From contig DYSW01000002.1 in NCBI GenBank assembly GCA_020726285.1, positions 59,059-123,058 of the forward strand: 64,000 nt of DNA, in the 5' to 3' direction. Positions 36,187 through 44,768 of this stretch are shown here, piece by piece. A model generated the notes under the pieces. The model ran no database searches. It saw only the letters and a program-made list of their open reading frames with translations, and had not been told where the DNA came from. Made by a program: the position numbers and the translations under genes. Positions within the stretch are counted from its first letter, which is position 1; every line of letters starts with the position of its first letter. This DNA is from Melioribacter roseus. Its GTDB lineage: Bacteria; Bacteroidota; Ignavibacteria; Ignavibacteriales; Melioribacteraceae.

Positions 36187-37057
36187 ATTTTGGGGAGTTC
36201 GTGGCTCTGTTCCAGTCTCTGATAGAAAATTTTCCAAATTTGGTGGAAATACAACATGTATTGAAGTAGTTAACGAAGAAATTCCAGATGAAATTACAAT
36301 TATTGATGCGGGAACTGGTATTTTTCCACTTGGTAATGATATTCAGAAACGAAAAGAAATTAAGAAGATAAACATACTTTTTACTCACTATCATTGGGAT
36401 CATATACAAGGTTTGCCGTTCTTTGCTCCACTTAAAAATCAGGATTGTAAAATTACGATATATTACAACAATGAAACAATTTCAGAAGGGAAAGAGCTTT
36501 TCACAAAACAAATGAGTTCACCCTTTTTCCCAATAAGTTTTGAAGATGCAGTAAAACATGAACTGAATTTCGTGAATATCTCAAAGCAATATTCTTTTAT
36601 TATCAATGGAATAAATTATTCAAAAATTCAAAATCATCATTCTGAAGGTACGTTTTCGTATAAAATGGAACACAACGGAAAATCTGCAGTATTTATGACA
36701 GACAACGAAATTTATTGCAATGGAGACGAATTTCATCCAAATATTGGTTCAATTTCTGAATTAAATAAAGAATTATTACACTTTTGTTTGAATTCAGATG
36801 TACTTATTCATGATTCTCAGTTTTTTGAGTATGGTTTTTCTAATTATTTGGGTTGGGGTCATTCGAATAATGCATCAGTTACGTATTTTTCGCATATAGC
36901 AAAAGTGAAGAAATTATTTCTTTTCCATTTTGATCCACATTTGGAAGATAAACAACTTGAGTTAATGCTAAATCTTAGCAAAAAAATTGCAAAATCTCAA
37001 TTAAAATCCAAGACAAAGATTTTTGCTTCAAAGGAAAGATTGGAAATATCACTCTAA
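36176..37057 (+). CDS. MBL-fold metallo-hydrolase
   Basis: A 293-residue metallo-beta-lactamase-fold protein of the PhnP/RNase-Z-like group. It opens with K-F-W-G-V-R-G-S-V-P-V and F-G-G-N-T-T-C-I. The metal motif is H-Y-H-W-D-H, with a further aspartate in F-M-T-D-N-E and a histidine in H-D-S-Q-F. Relatives act on phosphodiesters, cyclic nucleotides or RNA ends; the substrate is not clear. The start lies inside the end of the carbonic-anhydrase-like gene, so the pair is co-expressed. It ends 39 nt before ybeY. Confidence 0.85.
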   Translation: MKIKFWGVRGSVPVSDRKFSKFGGNTTCIEVVNEEIPDEITIIDAGTGIFPLGNDIQKRKEIKKINILFTHYHWDHIQGLPFFAPLKNQDCKITIYYNNETISEGKELFTKQMSSPFFPISFEDAVKHELNFVNISKQYSFIINGINYSKIQNHHSEGTFSYKMEHNGKSAVFMTDNEIYCNGDEFHPNIGSISELNKELLHFCLNSDVLIHDSQFFEYGFSNYLGWGHSNNASVTYFSHIAKVKKLFLFHFDPHLEDKQLELMLNLSKKIAKSQLKSKTKIFASKERLEISL

Positions 37058-37096
37058 TTATTTATATTCACCATTGAATTTATAGAGGAAATCTTG

Positions 37097-37543
37097 GTGA
37101 AATCTTTGCAAATTAGCACAACAACTAAGTTCAAAATCGATAAACGGAAAATCCACCAAATAATAAAATATTTAGCTAATTATTTCGAGTTTGAAATTAC
37201 AAATCTCGAGATACATTTTGTAAATTCTCAATCTATTTTGGCTATTAATACTGAGTACTTAAACCACAATTACGTAACGGATATTGTTACACTCGATTAT
37301 TCCCAAAATCCAAAAGAGATTGATGCTGAACTTTATATTTCTTACGAAGTTGCCAATGAAAATGCACTTATTTATAAGAATTCATTAAATGTTGAGATAA
37401 TTAGATTAATTGTGCACGGCGTTTTACATCTTCAGAATTATAATGACACAGATGCAATTTCAAAGAAAAAAATGGAAAAGATTGAAAATAGTTTAGTAAA
37501 TGAACTTTTTGCTATTGAGTTAATTAAGGAACAAGTTGAATAA
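37097..37543 (+). CDS. ybeY: endoribonuclease YbeY (16S rRNA maturation), variant metal site
   Basis: YbeY is a metal-dependent RNase involved in 16S rRNA 3'-end processing and ribosome quality control. The zinc motif, normally H-x3-H-x5-H, reads H-G-V-L-H-L-Q-N-Y-N-D here: the first two histidines are kept but the third is aspartate, at residue 117 counting from this start. As I recall, relatives in Bacteroidota have the same change, so it need not mean loss of activity. I chose GTG at 37097, eight bases after GAGG; TTG at 37094 is the alternative. It is followed by the DUF494 gene with an 8-nt overlap. Confidence 0.85.
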   Translation: MKSLQISTTTKFKIDKRKIHQIIKYLANYFEFEITNLEIHFVNSQSILAINTEYLNHNYVTDIVTLDYSQNPKEIDAELYISYEVANENALIYKNSLNVEIIRLIVHGVLHLQNYNDTDAISKKKMEKIENSLVNELFAIELIKEQVE

Positions 37544-37997
37544 AGAATTCATAAATATTTTACTAACTATTATTGAAGAACTTCAGATTAGGAAGGATTT
37601 GGACGAAGTTATTGATATTTTTAATAACTCCAAAGAATTTGATGAAAAGCAAGTTTATGCCGCTTTTAGTATCCTATTTGAAAAAATGATTCAACTGAAA
37701 GCTGAGGGTTTATTAAATCCACCAATTGGGAATAGGTTTTTGGATGAAACTGAACTGAATCATATCGGAACGGAAAAATATAATTATTTACTAAAACTTA
37801 TGAATTTGGGAATTATTAATTCTATAGATTTTGAAAATATTATTAACGAAATGATGTTCATTCCAGAAGTTGAAATTGACAAAAATGAATTCAAAATTTT
37901 AGTTTTAGCCTCGATAGCAAACACAAACCAAAATTCAGATTTGGGTCAATTCCCAAATTCACAATCAACACTTTTTATTTCAGATAAAATTAATTAG
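37536..37997 (+). CDS. DUF494/Smg-like protein
   Basis: A 153-residue acidic, mostly helical protein. The C-terminal half, with F-L-D-E-T-E-L-N, Y-L-L-K-L-M-N-L-G-I-I, then E-V-E-I-D-K-N-E-F-K-I-L-V-L-A, matches the pattern of DUF494 (Smg of proteobacteria): a short beta start, a helix ending in a hydrophobic G-I/V-L, then a helix with E-x-L-K-x-V-V-L. Its role is unknown; Smg lies beside dprA and topoisomerase genes elsewhere. Here it precedes a Xer recombinase by one base. It starts at TTG within the ybeY end. Confidence 0.6.
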   Translation: MNKEFINILLTIIEELQIRKDLDEVIDIFNNSKEFDEKQVYAAFSILFEKMIQLKAEGLLNPPIGNRFLDETELNHIGTEKYNYLLKLMNLGIINSIDFENIINEMMFIPEVEIDKNEFKILVLASIANTNQNSDLGQFPNSQSTLFISDKIN

Positions 37998-37998
37998 C

Positions 37999-38889
37999 GT
38001 GTTAATATCCAATTTAGAAAAATATTCTGAAGAATATCTGATAGAATTAGTTGGAGTTAAAAGAGCTTCACTTAAAACAATAGAAGCATATAAAATTGAT
38101 ATTCTTCAATTTATTAAGTTCATTGAAAAAAATAGTGTAACTATGTATTCACAAATAAATGAAAGATTTATTCGCAGATACCTTTTTTATCTAAATGAGC
38201 AAAAGATGGAAACTGCTTCTGTTCGTAGAAAATTAAGTGCTTTACGAAGGTTCTTTAACTTTTTGCTAAAAAGAGAAATTGTTGAAAATAATTCATTTGT
38301 AAATATTAGTTCACCAAAAAAAGCAAGAAAATTACCAAAAACATTATCTGAAGAAATGTTTTATGAAATTATTAATCAAATAGAGAAAGAAAATCCCGAT
38401 AATAAATCAGAAGTTATGCTTATGTTTGAGTTACTTTATGGAGACGCTTTGAGAGTCTCAGAATTGTGCAATTTGAATATTTCGGATTTAGATTTTGCTA
38501 ATAATCATATCAGAATTTTTGGTAAAGGTTCTAAGACAAGGTTTGTTCCAATAAGTAGAAAGATTCGTGAAAAATTGATAACTCAAATTAAAGAAAGAAA
38601 TTCCAACAAAAATTCACCACTTTTTTTAACAAAAAAAGGTTTGAGAGTAACACCACGACAAATTCAATACTTGGTTAAACATTATACAAAAGACTCAGCT
38701 TCATCCGAAAAACAAACTCCGCACACTTTTCGGCATAGTGCAGCAACTCACATGTTAGATAACGGAGCGGATTTACTTGCAGTAAAAGAATTACTTGGTC
38801 ACGAAAATTTATCCACAACTCAAATCTATACACACGTAAGTGTTGAACATTTGAAAAAAGTATACAAACAATCACATCCCAAATCATAG
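37999..38889 (+). CDS. tyrosine recombinase XerC/XerD family
   Basis: A 296-residue recombinase of the length and layout used to resolve chromosome dimers at dif. An N-terminal SAM-like DNA-binding domain (1-100) precedes the catalytic domain. The catalytic residues are Arg152, a lysine near 177, His242-x2-Arg245, His268 and Tyr277 in Q-I-Y-T-H-V. Without a second Xer gene for comparison I cannot say whether it is XerC, XerD or a single XerA-like protein. It starts with GTG. An hpf gene follows after 10 nt with a GGAGAG ribosome site. Confidence 0.92.
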   Translation: MLISNLEKYSEEYLIELVGVKRASLKTIEAYKIDILQFIKFIEKNSVTMYSQINERFIRRYLFYLNEQKMETASVRRKLSALRRFFNFLLKREIVENNSFVNISSPKKARKLPKTLSEEMFYEIINQIEKENPDNKSEVMLMFELLYGDALRVSELCNLNISDLDFANNHIRIFGKGSKTRFVPISRKIREKLITQIKERNSNKNSPLFLTKKGLRVTPRQIQYLVKHYTKDSASSEKQTPHTFRHSAATHMLDNGADLLAVKELLGHENLSTTQIYTHVSVEHLKKVYKQSHPKS

Positions 38890-38899
38890 GAGAGACGTT

Positions 38900-39196
38900 A
38901 TGAATATCCAAATAACCTCGCGAAAATTCAAAGCTTCAGATTCATTGAAGGAATACATTACTTCTGAAGTGAACTCTCTAACTAAAATTTATGATACTAT
39001 TATGGCAGTTGAAGTAATTCTCAGTTACACGCATCTAAAAGATAGCATCAAGAAAGTTGAGTTAATTTATCAAATTCCAGGAAAAACACTCAATGTATCT
39101 GAAGAAACAGATGATTTTAAGAAGTCAATAGCAAATGCAATTAGCAAAGCCAAAAGACAAATTAGAAAATATAAATCACTTCAGATAGAACACTAA
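38900..39196 (+). CDS. hpf: ribosome hibernation-promoting factor, short form
   Basis: A 98-residue HPF/RaiA-fold protein. It has M-N-I-Q-I-T-S-R-K-F, a helix S-L-K-E-Y-I, the V-E-V-I-L-S strand and a C-terminal basic helix K-A-K-R-Q-I-R-K-Y-K. Short HPF binds the ribosome decoding centre and promotes 100S dimers in stationary phase in proteobacteria, where a second protein helps; the long form with a dimerising tail is absent here. It overlaps hprK by one base. Confidence 0.92.
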   Translation: MNIQITSRKFKASDSLKEYITSEVNSLTKIYDTIMAVEVILSYTHLKDSIKKVELIYQIPGKTLNVSEETDDFKKSIANAISKAKRQIRKYKSLQIEH

Positions 39197-40209
39197 TGAA
39201 AATAGATAAAAAAAGTATTGCTCAAAAAGAATCAATTTCTGTTGCATTCTTTTATAATAATACTAAAAAATTATTTAATATGAAGTTGCTTACACCTGCA
39301 GAAATTGGAATGACTAAGCAAATTAATGAACCAAATTTACACAGACCCGGTTTAGCATTAGCCGGGTTTGTTGATTTGTTTACGTATAATCGAATTCAAT
39401 TAATTGGAAATACCGAAAGTCAGTATTGCGACAAACTTTCTAAGGAAAAGAGACTCTCAACTTTACAACAACTTTTAACTTTCGATATACCTTGTTTTGT
39501 AATTACAAACGGAAACCAACCTTGTCAAGAACTTATAGACTTAGCAATTGAACGAGATATTGCAGTTTTGCAAATGGCTTCAAATTCCACGAAATCAGCC
39601 TATTTAATAAGTGATTTTTTAGAAGATCAATTTTCAAAAAGAATTACAATACATGGGTCATTTGTGGACGTTTATGGAGTTGGAATTTTGATTGTTGGAA
39701 AATCTGGAATAGGGAAAAGTGAAGTTGCTTTAGATTTGGTAGAAAGAGGTCACAGATTAGTTGCAGATGATATTGTGATTTTCACCAAAAAAGGAGAAAA
39801 TATCTTAATTGGAGCTGGCACAGATGTTATTCAGCATTCAATGGAAATCCGTGGAATAGGAATACTTGACGTAGAAAGAATGTTTGGAGTTCGTTCAATT
39901 CGGTTTCAAAAAAGATTGGAAGTTGTAATTGAATTAGAAGTTTGGGATGAAAAGGAAGTTTACACACGTACTGGTCTTGACAAAATGGAAGTTACTATTG
40001 ATGATGTTAAGATTTTATACGTACGATTACCAATCTTTCCAGGGAAAAATATTACTGTTATTGCTGAAACAATAGCAATGAATTATTTACTTAAACATTA
40101 CGGATTTGATGCGGCACAAGAATTGCAGAATAGGTTACAAAACAAAATTCGTGATAAACATCAGGAAAGTGAACGAATTGTTAATTATTTTGAACATGAC
40201 TTTGAGTAG
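39196..40209 (+). CDS. hprK: HPr kinase/phosphorylase
   Basis: HprK phosphorylates and dephosphorylates Ser46 of HPr in response to metabolite state. The 337-residue protein has the N-terminal ligand-like domain (1-130), the P-loop G-K-S-G-I-G-K-S at 168-175, R-L-V-A-D-D after it and the C-terminal signature I-R-G-I-G-I-L-D-V with G-V-R-S-I. All key residues are present. No HPr, EI or PTS transporter gene is in the window; in FCB bacteria the partner is often an HPr-like protein outside sugar uptake. It follows hpf with a one-base overlap. Confidence 0.94.
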   Translation: MKIDKKSIAQKESISVAFFYNNTKKLFNMKLLTPAEIGMTKQINEPNLHRPGLALAGFVDLFTYNRIQLIGNTESQYCDKLSKEKRLSTLQQLLTFDIPCFVITNGNQPCQELIDLAIERDIAVLQMASNSTKSAYLISDFLEDQFSKRITIHGSFVDVYGVGILIVGKSGIGKSEVALDLVERGHRLVADDIVIFTKKGENILIGAGTDVIQHSMEIRGIGILDVERMFGVRSIRFQKRLEVVIELEVWDEKEVYTRTGLDKMEVTIDDVKILYVRLPIFPGKNITVIAETIAMNYLLKHYGFDAAQELQNRLQNKIRDKHQESERIVNYFEHDFE

Positions 40210-40231
40210 TCAATTTTAACCTAAAATAATT

Positions 40232-40261
40232 TTGTGAACACTATTTTTTTTACTATTTTCG
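40232..40261 (+). promoter_or_regulatory. candidate promoter of the M23-peptidase operon, predicted leaderless
   Basis: TTG (40232-40234), a 19-base spacer and TATTTTCG (40254-40261) fit the Bacteroidota promoter pattern with one mismatch to TAnnTTTG. The ATG lies only 6 bases after the -7 element, so the transcript would begin at or next to the start codon. The 59 nt after hprK hold no other signal. Confidence 0.5.
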
Positions 40262-40267
40262 CACGTT

Positions 40268-41221
40268 ATGAAAAGATATTATTATTTCTCGCATACTAAA
40301 CTAAAATTTGAAGAAATTAAGAAGTTCAAAGGTAAAGTAGCAATTGGTTTACTAATTGCCTCAATATTTTTTGGAGCGGTAATTTCTACAAGTATATATT
40401 TCATTTTTCGTGTGAATAATCCTGAAATGCAAATAGAGTATCTTAAAAAGCAGAACAAACTTCTTGTAGATAAATTAGAAACATACGAAGAAACGATTCT
40501 TCAATTTGACGAAGAATTCAAAAATTTGCAAGAAATAGATAAACAATTACGATTACGTGCCAATCTTGAACCTTTGGAAGAAAATGTTTATGAAGTTGGA
40601 ATGGGTGGAAGCCGTTCTGAAAACTATTCTGAATTTTCTTCTGTCGATGTTTCAGATTTAGTTAGCAACCTTGATTATTTGGTTAATTCTCTTTCTCATA
40701 AACTAACTATTGAAAAGAAAAATTATAACGAAATAGTTAGCAAATTTGAATTTGACAACGAACTTTATGATGCAATTCCTGCAATCGCACCAATTGTTGC
40801 GCAATATGGCGATCGTTTTGGATTACGTGCACATCCAATACTTAAAATTACAAGAATGCATAACGGTCTCGATTTTATTGCAGATATTGGTACAGATGTT
40901 TATGCTCCAGGAAATGCAATTGTTGCTTTTGCTGGGCAAAAAGATGGTTTTGGAAATACACTGATATTAAATCATGGTTTTGGATATACAACAGTTTATG
41001 GGCATTTGAACTCAATTGTTGTGAAGGAAGGACAAAAGGTAGAAAGGGGAGATTTAATTGCAACTTCAGGAAATAGTGGTCAATTATCAACAGGTCCGCA
41101 TCTTCACTACGAAGTTAGACACAATGGAATTGCATTAAATCCACGAAATTTTATTTACGATGATATCAAATTATTTGATTATTTATCAATTCGGAAAAAC
41201 TCAGAGGTTACTAAAATATGA
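40268..41221 (+). CDS. M23-family (LytM) peptidoglycan endopeptidase, membrane-anchored
   Basis: A 317-residue protein with a cytoplasmic N-terminus, one transmembrane helix (about 23-47), a coiled coil (55-95) and a C-terminal peptidase M23 domain (180-300). The zinc ligands are His198 and Asp202 (H-N-G-L-D) and H-L-H at 278-280, and His246 assists. The domain should cut peptide cross-links in peptidoglycan. Similar proteins take part in cell-shape control in this phylum. It overlaps the DUF2795 gene by 4 nt. Confidence 0.9.
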   Translation: MKRYYYFSHTKLKFEEIKKFKGKVAIGLLIASIFFGAVISTSIYFIFRVNNPEMQIEYLKKQNKLLVDKLETYEETILQFDEEFKNLQEIDKQLRLRANLEPLEENVYEVGMGGSRSENYSEFSSVDVSDLVSNLDYLVNSLSHKLTIEKKNYNEIVSKFEFDNELYDAIPAIAPIVAQYGDRFGLRAHPILKITRMHNGLDFIADIGTDVYAPGNAIVAFAGQKDGFGNTLILNHGFGYTTVYGHLNSIVVKEGQKVERGDLIATSGNSGQLSTGPHLHYEVRHNGIALNPRNFIYDDIKLFDYLSIRKNSEVTKI

Positions 41222-41442
41222 TTTGGACTGTAGAATTAGCAGCTTATTTAGATGATGCCCCTTGGCCAGCAACAAAAGAGGAATTAATAGATTTTGCCGA
41301 CAGAATTGGCGCCCCATATGAAGTAATTGAAAACCTTGAAGAACTTGATGACGATGGTGAAATTTACGAAACAATAGAAGATATTTGGCCTGATTATCCA
41401 TCAAATGAAGAATTCTTTTTCGACGAAGACGAATATTCTTGA
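41218..41442 (+). CDS. DUF2795 protein
   Basis: A 74-residue, very acidic protein. A-Y-L-D-D-A-P-W-P-A-T-K-E-E-L-I, then R-I-G-A-P-Y-E-V-I-E-N-L and I-W-P-D-Y-P match the small DUF2795 family, which is common in Bacteroidota and relatives. No catalytic residues are evident and the function is unknown. It starts in the last codons of the M23 gene and its end lies within the start of the holB frame, so the three are translationally coupled. Confidence 0.85.
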   Translation: MIWTVELAAYLDDAPWPATKEELIDFADRIGAPYEVIENLEELDDDGEIYETIEDIWPDYPSNEEFFFDEDEYS

Positions 41443-42553
41443 TAATATCTTGAAGTACGAACTTTTTAAGAATATTCCAGGTAACCAAAACAATAAAATA
41501 AAACTCCAAAAACTACTTGATTCTAACATTAAACCGAATGGATTACTGTTTTCTGGACAATATGGAATTGGAAAATTTGCTTTTGCTATTGATATAGCAA
41601 GGTATTTAAATGTTTATACTTCCGAAAATCCACAAAAAACAATTGGGCTTGTAAATCAATTTGTAAAACCTTATGTAAATTATGTTTTCCCAATTCCAAA
41701 TAAGCAATCTGATGATGACGGGGATAAGAAAAATATTCCCGAAAATATTCTAAAACTAATCAAAACTCAAATAACAAAGAAATCCGAAAATCCTTTTCAT
41801 CCAATTTATTTTAAAGAAAAGACTAACATTTCAATTGATATAATTCGAGATTTAAAAAAAGATTTGTCGATTACACGAAATGAAAATGGAACTAATGTTA
41901 TCATTATTGATTATGCCGAACAAATGTCTATCGAAGCCCAGAATAGTTTACTCAAAATTTTAGAAGAACCACCAGAATCGACTTTATTTATCATTTTAGT
42001 TGAAGATAAGAACCAAATTGTAAGCACAATTTTATCACGTTGTTGGGTTTTTGATTTCAATCCACTTATGGAAGAAGAAGTATTTAGTATTTTAACTAAT
42101 AATTTTCAGATTGAACCAGAAAAAGCAAATTCAGTCATTCCATTTGCTCATGGTTCTTACGTATCTGCTATTGATTTATTACAATTAAAAAATATAGACT
42201 TGTCTGATTTGTTAACAAATTTCTTTAGATTTGCAATCACAAAAAAATATTTTACTGCTTTCAATTATTTATCACAGATTTATGAAAACGTAAACGAAAA
42301 GTTAGATTTTGTTATATATTTATTAAAAATTTGGTTGAATGATGCTGAAAAAAATATGTTAAATTTTGATCAATATACTTTTTCTAATCTAAATGAAACC
42401 TATTCAAAGATGAATAGTAGTCAGACTAAATACAATTTCTATCTTGTTCAACAAAACTTAGATAAGTACTTTTCATACACAAAAACGAACATTAATTCAA
42501 AGATTCTATTTATGAATTTAATCTTTGAAATATCGACAATAAGTAATAGGTAA
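41405..42553 (+). CDS. holB: DNA polymerase III delta' subunit-like clamp-loader protein
   Basis: A 382-residue clamp-loader AAA+ protein. The Walker A-like loop is G-Q-Y-G-I-G-K-F, with Phe in place of Ser/Thr, so ATP binding is doubtful, as usual for delta'. I-I-D-Y-A-E-Q-M, N-S-L-L-K-I-L-E-E-P-P and S-R-C form the sensor and arginine-finger region. No zinc cysteines are seen. The start at 41405 lies 38 nt inside the DUF2795 gene; a later TTG at 41450 is possible. The following gene encodes a PSP1 protein, the same neighbour as in Bacillus (holB-yaaT). Confidence 0.85.
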   Translation: MKNSFSTKTNILDNILKYELFKNIPGNQNNKIKLQKLLDSNIKPNGLLFSGQYGIGKFAFAIDIARYLNVYTSENPQKTIGLVNQFVKPYVNYVFPIPNKQSDDDGDKKNIPENILKLIKTQITKKSENPFHPIYFKEKTNISIDIIRDLKKDLSITRNENGTNVIIIDYAEQMSIEAQNSLLKILEEPPESTLFIILVEDKNQIVSTILSRCWVFDFNPLMEEEVFSILTNNFQIEPEKANSVIPFAHGSYVSAIDLLQLKNIDLSDLLTNFFRFAITKKYFTAFNYLSQIYENVNEKLDFVIYLLKIWLNDAEKNMLNFDQYTFSNLNETYSKMNSSQTKYNFYLVQQNLDKYFSYTKTNINSKILFMNLIFEISTISNR

Positions 42554-42555
42554 AA

Positions 42556-43407
42556 ATGATACATATAGATTTATCCTTCCAAAAAATTGCTACTAAAACT
42601 ACTCGGGATAAGGAAATTTTAGAAAGCAAAGCAAACGACCATTTTAAATATAAAATATTCGATTTGTTTACAAATTCCATTATAAACAGCAATTCTTGCT
42701 CAGATTGTAAAGTTAGCATAAATCAATTCCACACATGGGATGAAAGAAATATTATTGAAGTGGAATCTGAAGGAATTTGGGGAAATCATTTCTGCGAAAT
42801 TCCAGAATCTTTTGAAAAAAATGTTCGAGTTGGCGAATATTTAATAGAAACCGATAGAACTTCATTTGACATTTGCAAAGTAAAGGAAGTAGGGAAGCTA
42901 GTAAATATGAAAAGGAATCTCTTCGATTTATCAAATGAATTTTTACCCGTAGTTTCGAGGTTAGTTGGAAAAAAAGATTTAGATAAAAAAGAAGAAAATG
43001 AAAGGGAAGCCAAAGAATCACGAACAATTTTTAGAGAATTAGCTACTAAATATCAATTAGATATGAAACTTGTTAAAGTGCATTTCCAATTTGATAGGAA
43101 AAAGTTGTTCTTTTTTTATACTGCTGATGGAAGAGTAGATTTTAGATTATTAGCAAAAGATTTAGCCAATAATTTTAAAACCAGAATTGAATTGCGACAA
43201 ATTGGGGTTCGTGATGAAGCCCAAATTGTTGGTGGACTTGGCTCTTGTGGAAGAGTTTATTGTTGTTCTACTTTTTTAAATTCTTTTAAGAAAATTCAAA
43301 CTAATATGATAAATGATCAAAACATCAACACAAATTCATCAAAGTTAACTGGACCTTGTACAAAATTGAAATGCTGCCTTTCATTTGAGATGGTGGAAAA
43401 CAATTAA
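42556..43407 (+). CDS. PSP1-domain protein, RicT (YaaT)-like
   Basis: A 283-residue protein whose second half has the PSP1 marks: H-F-Q-F-D-R-K-K-L-F-F-F-Y, A-D-G-R-V-D-F-R, R-I-E-L-R-Q-I-G-V-R-D-E, then C-G-R-V-Y-C-C-S-T-F and K-L-K-C-C near the end. In Bacillus RicT joins RicA and RicF in an iron-sulfur complex linked to RNase Y; those partners are not in the window. The first half contains a C-S-D-C pair, so there may be more metal ligands. It starts 2 nt after holB. Confidence 0.85.
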   Translation: MIHIDLSFQKIATKTTRDKEILESKANDHFKYKIFDLFTNSIINSNSCSDCKVSINQFHTWDERNIIEVESEGIWGNHFCEIPESFEKNVRVGEYLIETDRTSFDICKVKEVGKLVNMKRNLFDLSNEFLPVVSRLVGKKDLDKKEENEREAKESRTIFRELATKYQLDMKLVKVHFQFDRKKLFFFYTADGRVDFRLLAKDLANNFKTRIELRQIGVRDEAQIVGGLGSCGRVYCCSTFLNSFKKIQTNMINDQNINTNSSKLTGPCTKLKCCLSFEMVENN

Positions 43408-43425
43408 TTACAGAAAGGAGATTAT

Positions 43426-44760
43426 ATGAATTACGACGAAAAACTAACAAATATTTCTATTTTGGGAGCTGCAGGCAAAATGGGAAGTGGAATTCTTTTA
43501 TTAACTGCAGTTGAAATTACAGATTTGAATTTTAGAAAGGAAAATCAAGACAAAGTATTTGTTCTAAACGCAATTGATATCTCGAACAAAGCGTTATCAG
43601 GATTAATTGAATACGTTAGAGTTCAAATAAGAAAAATTGCTGAAAAAAAAATTATTCAACTTCGGGAGATGTATAAAGAAAATTTAGAACTTGTGAATAA
43701 TTCCCAAATAATTGATGATTACATTGGCAAAGTATTGGCAAATATTCGAACATCAACAAGAATGGAAACCGCTTACAATTCCGAAATAATCTTTGAAGCT
43801 GTAAACGAAAATCCTGAATTGAAAATAAAATTATTCACACAAATTGATGATAATTCAAAAAACCAACCATGGTATTTCACAAACACTTCGTCAGTTCCAA
43901 TTTCATATCTTAATGAAAAAGCGAATCTCGGTGGTAGAATAATTGGCTTTCATTTTTATAATCCACCAGCAATTCAAAAGTTGGTTGAGTTGATAAATTC
44001 AGAATCAACGCTACCAGAAATAACTGAATTTGCTCAAACTTATGCCAAAAATCTGAAAAAGTTTGTTGTAAATTCAAATGATATTGCTGGATTTATTGGA
44101 AATGGACATTTTATGCGAGATGCACTTTTCGGAATAAAAATGGTTGAAGAATTGCAGGAAAAGTACGGTTTTGCAAAATCTGTTTACATCGTAAATAAAA
44201 TTACGCAAGATTATATGATTCGACCGATGGGTATTTTTCAACTTATTGATTATGTTGGAATTGATGTTTGTATCTACATTATGAGTGTTATGAACCCATA
44301 TTTTGTTGATGAAGAAATTCACAGCGAATTATTAGACAAACTATTTGAAATGAATATTCGAGGTGGACAGAATTCAGATGGAACTCAGAAAGATGGATTT
44401 TTCAAATATCAAAAAGGAAAAATGACAAACATATTTGATTTTCCAAGCAATGCTTATGTTAATATTGAAGATGTATTTCCTGTAGAAGAAATTCTTGGAC
44501 AACTTCCTAAAAAACATCTTACTTGGAAAGAAGCTATTAAAATCAAAGAAAATGAAAACCCAATTTCTGAATATTTTTATAATTTGAAGGATACTAATTC
44601 TTTGGGAGCAGAGTTGTCTATAAAATATATGAAAGCAAGTAAAGCAATTGGTGAAAAACTTGTAACACTTAATGTTGCAAAAACAGAAAAAGATGTAAAT
44701 GATGTTATGAAAACTGGTTTTTTTCATGCTTATGGCCCAATTAATAATTATTTAGGTTAG
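43426..44760 (+). CDS. 3-hydroxyacyl-CoA dehydrogenase
   Basis: A 444-residue protein with the N-terminal NAD-binding loop G-A-A-G-K-M-G-S-G and, in the middle, G-F-H-F-Y-N-P-P, which contains the catalytic histidine of the 3-hydroxyacyl-CoA dehydrogenase family. Two C-terminal helical 3HCDH domains follow, with G-F-I-G-N-G-H-F and R-P-M-G-I-F-Q-L-I-D-Y-V-G. It is longer than the usual 280-310 residues because of an insertion after the first strand and an extended C-terminus. A strong AAGGAG site precedes it. Paired with the thiolase 8 nt later, it could act in beta-oxidation or in acetoacetyl-CoA/3-hydroxybutyryl-CoA interconversion. Confidence 0.85.
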   Translation: MNYDEKLTNISILGAAGKMGSGILLLTAVEITDLNFRKENQDKVFVLNAIDISNKALSGLIEYVRVQIRKIAEKKIIQLREMYKENLELVNNSQIIDDYIGKVLANIRTSTRMETAYNSEIIFEAVNENPELKIKLFTQIDDNSKNQPWYFTNTSSVPISYLNEKANLGGRIIGFHFYNPPAIQKLVELINSESTLPEITEFAQTYAKNLKKFVVNSNDIAGFIGNGHFMRDALFGIKMVEELQEKYGFAKSVYIVNKITQDYMIRPMGIFQLIDYVGIDVCIYIMSVMNPYFVDEEIHSELLDKLFEMNIRGGQNSDGTQKDGFFKYQKGKMTNIFDFPSNAYVNIEDVFPVEEILGQLPKKHLTWKEAIKIKENENPISEYFYNLKDTNSLGAELSIKYMKASKAIGEKLVTLNVAKTEKDVNDVMKTGFFHAYGPINNYLG

Positions 44761-44768
44761 GAGTTACG

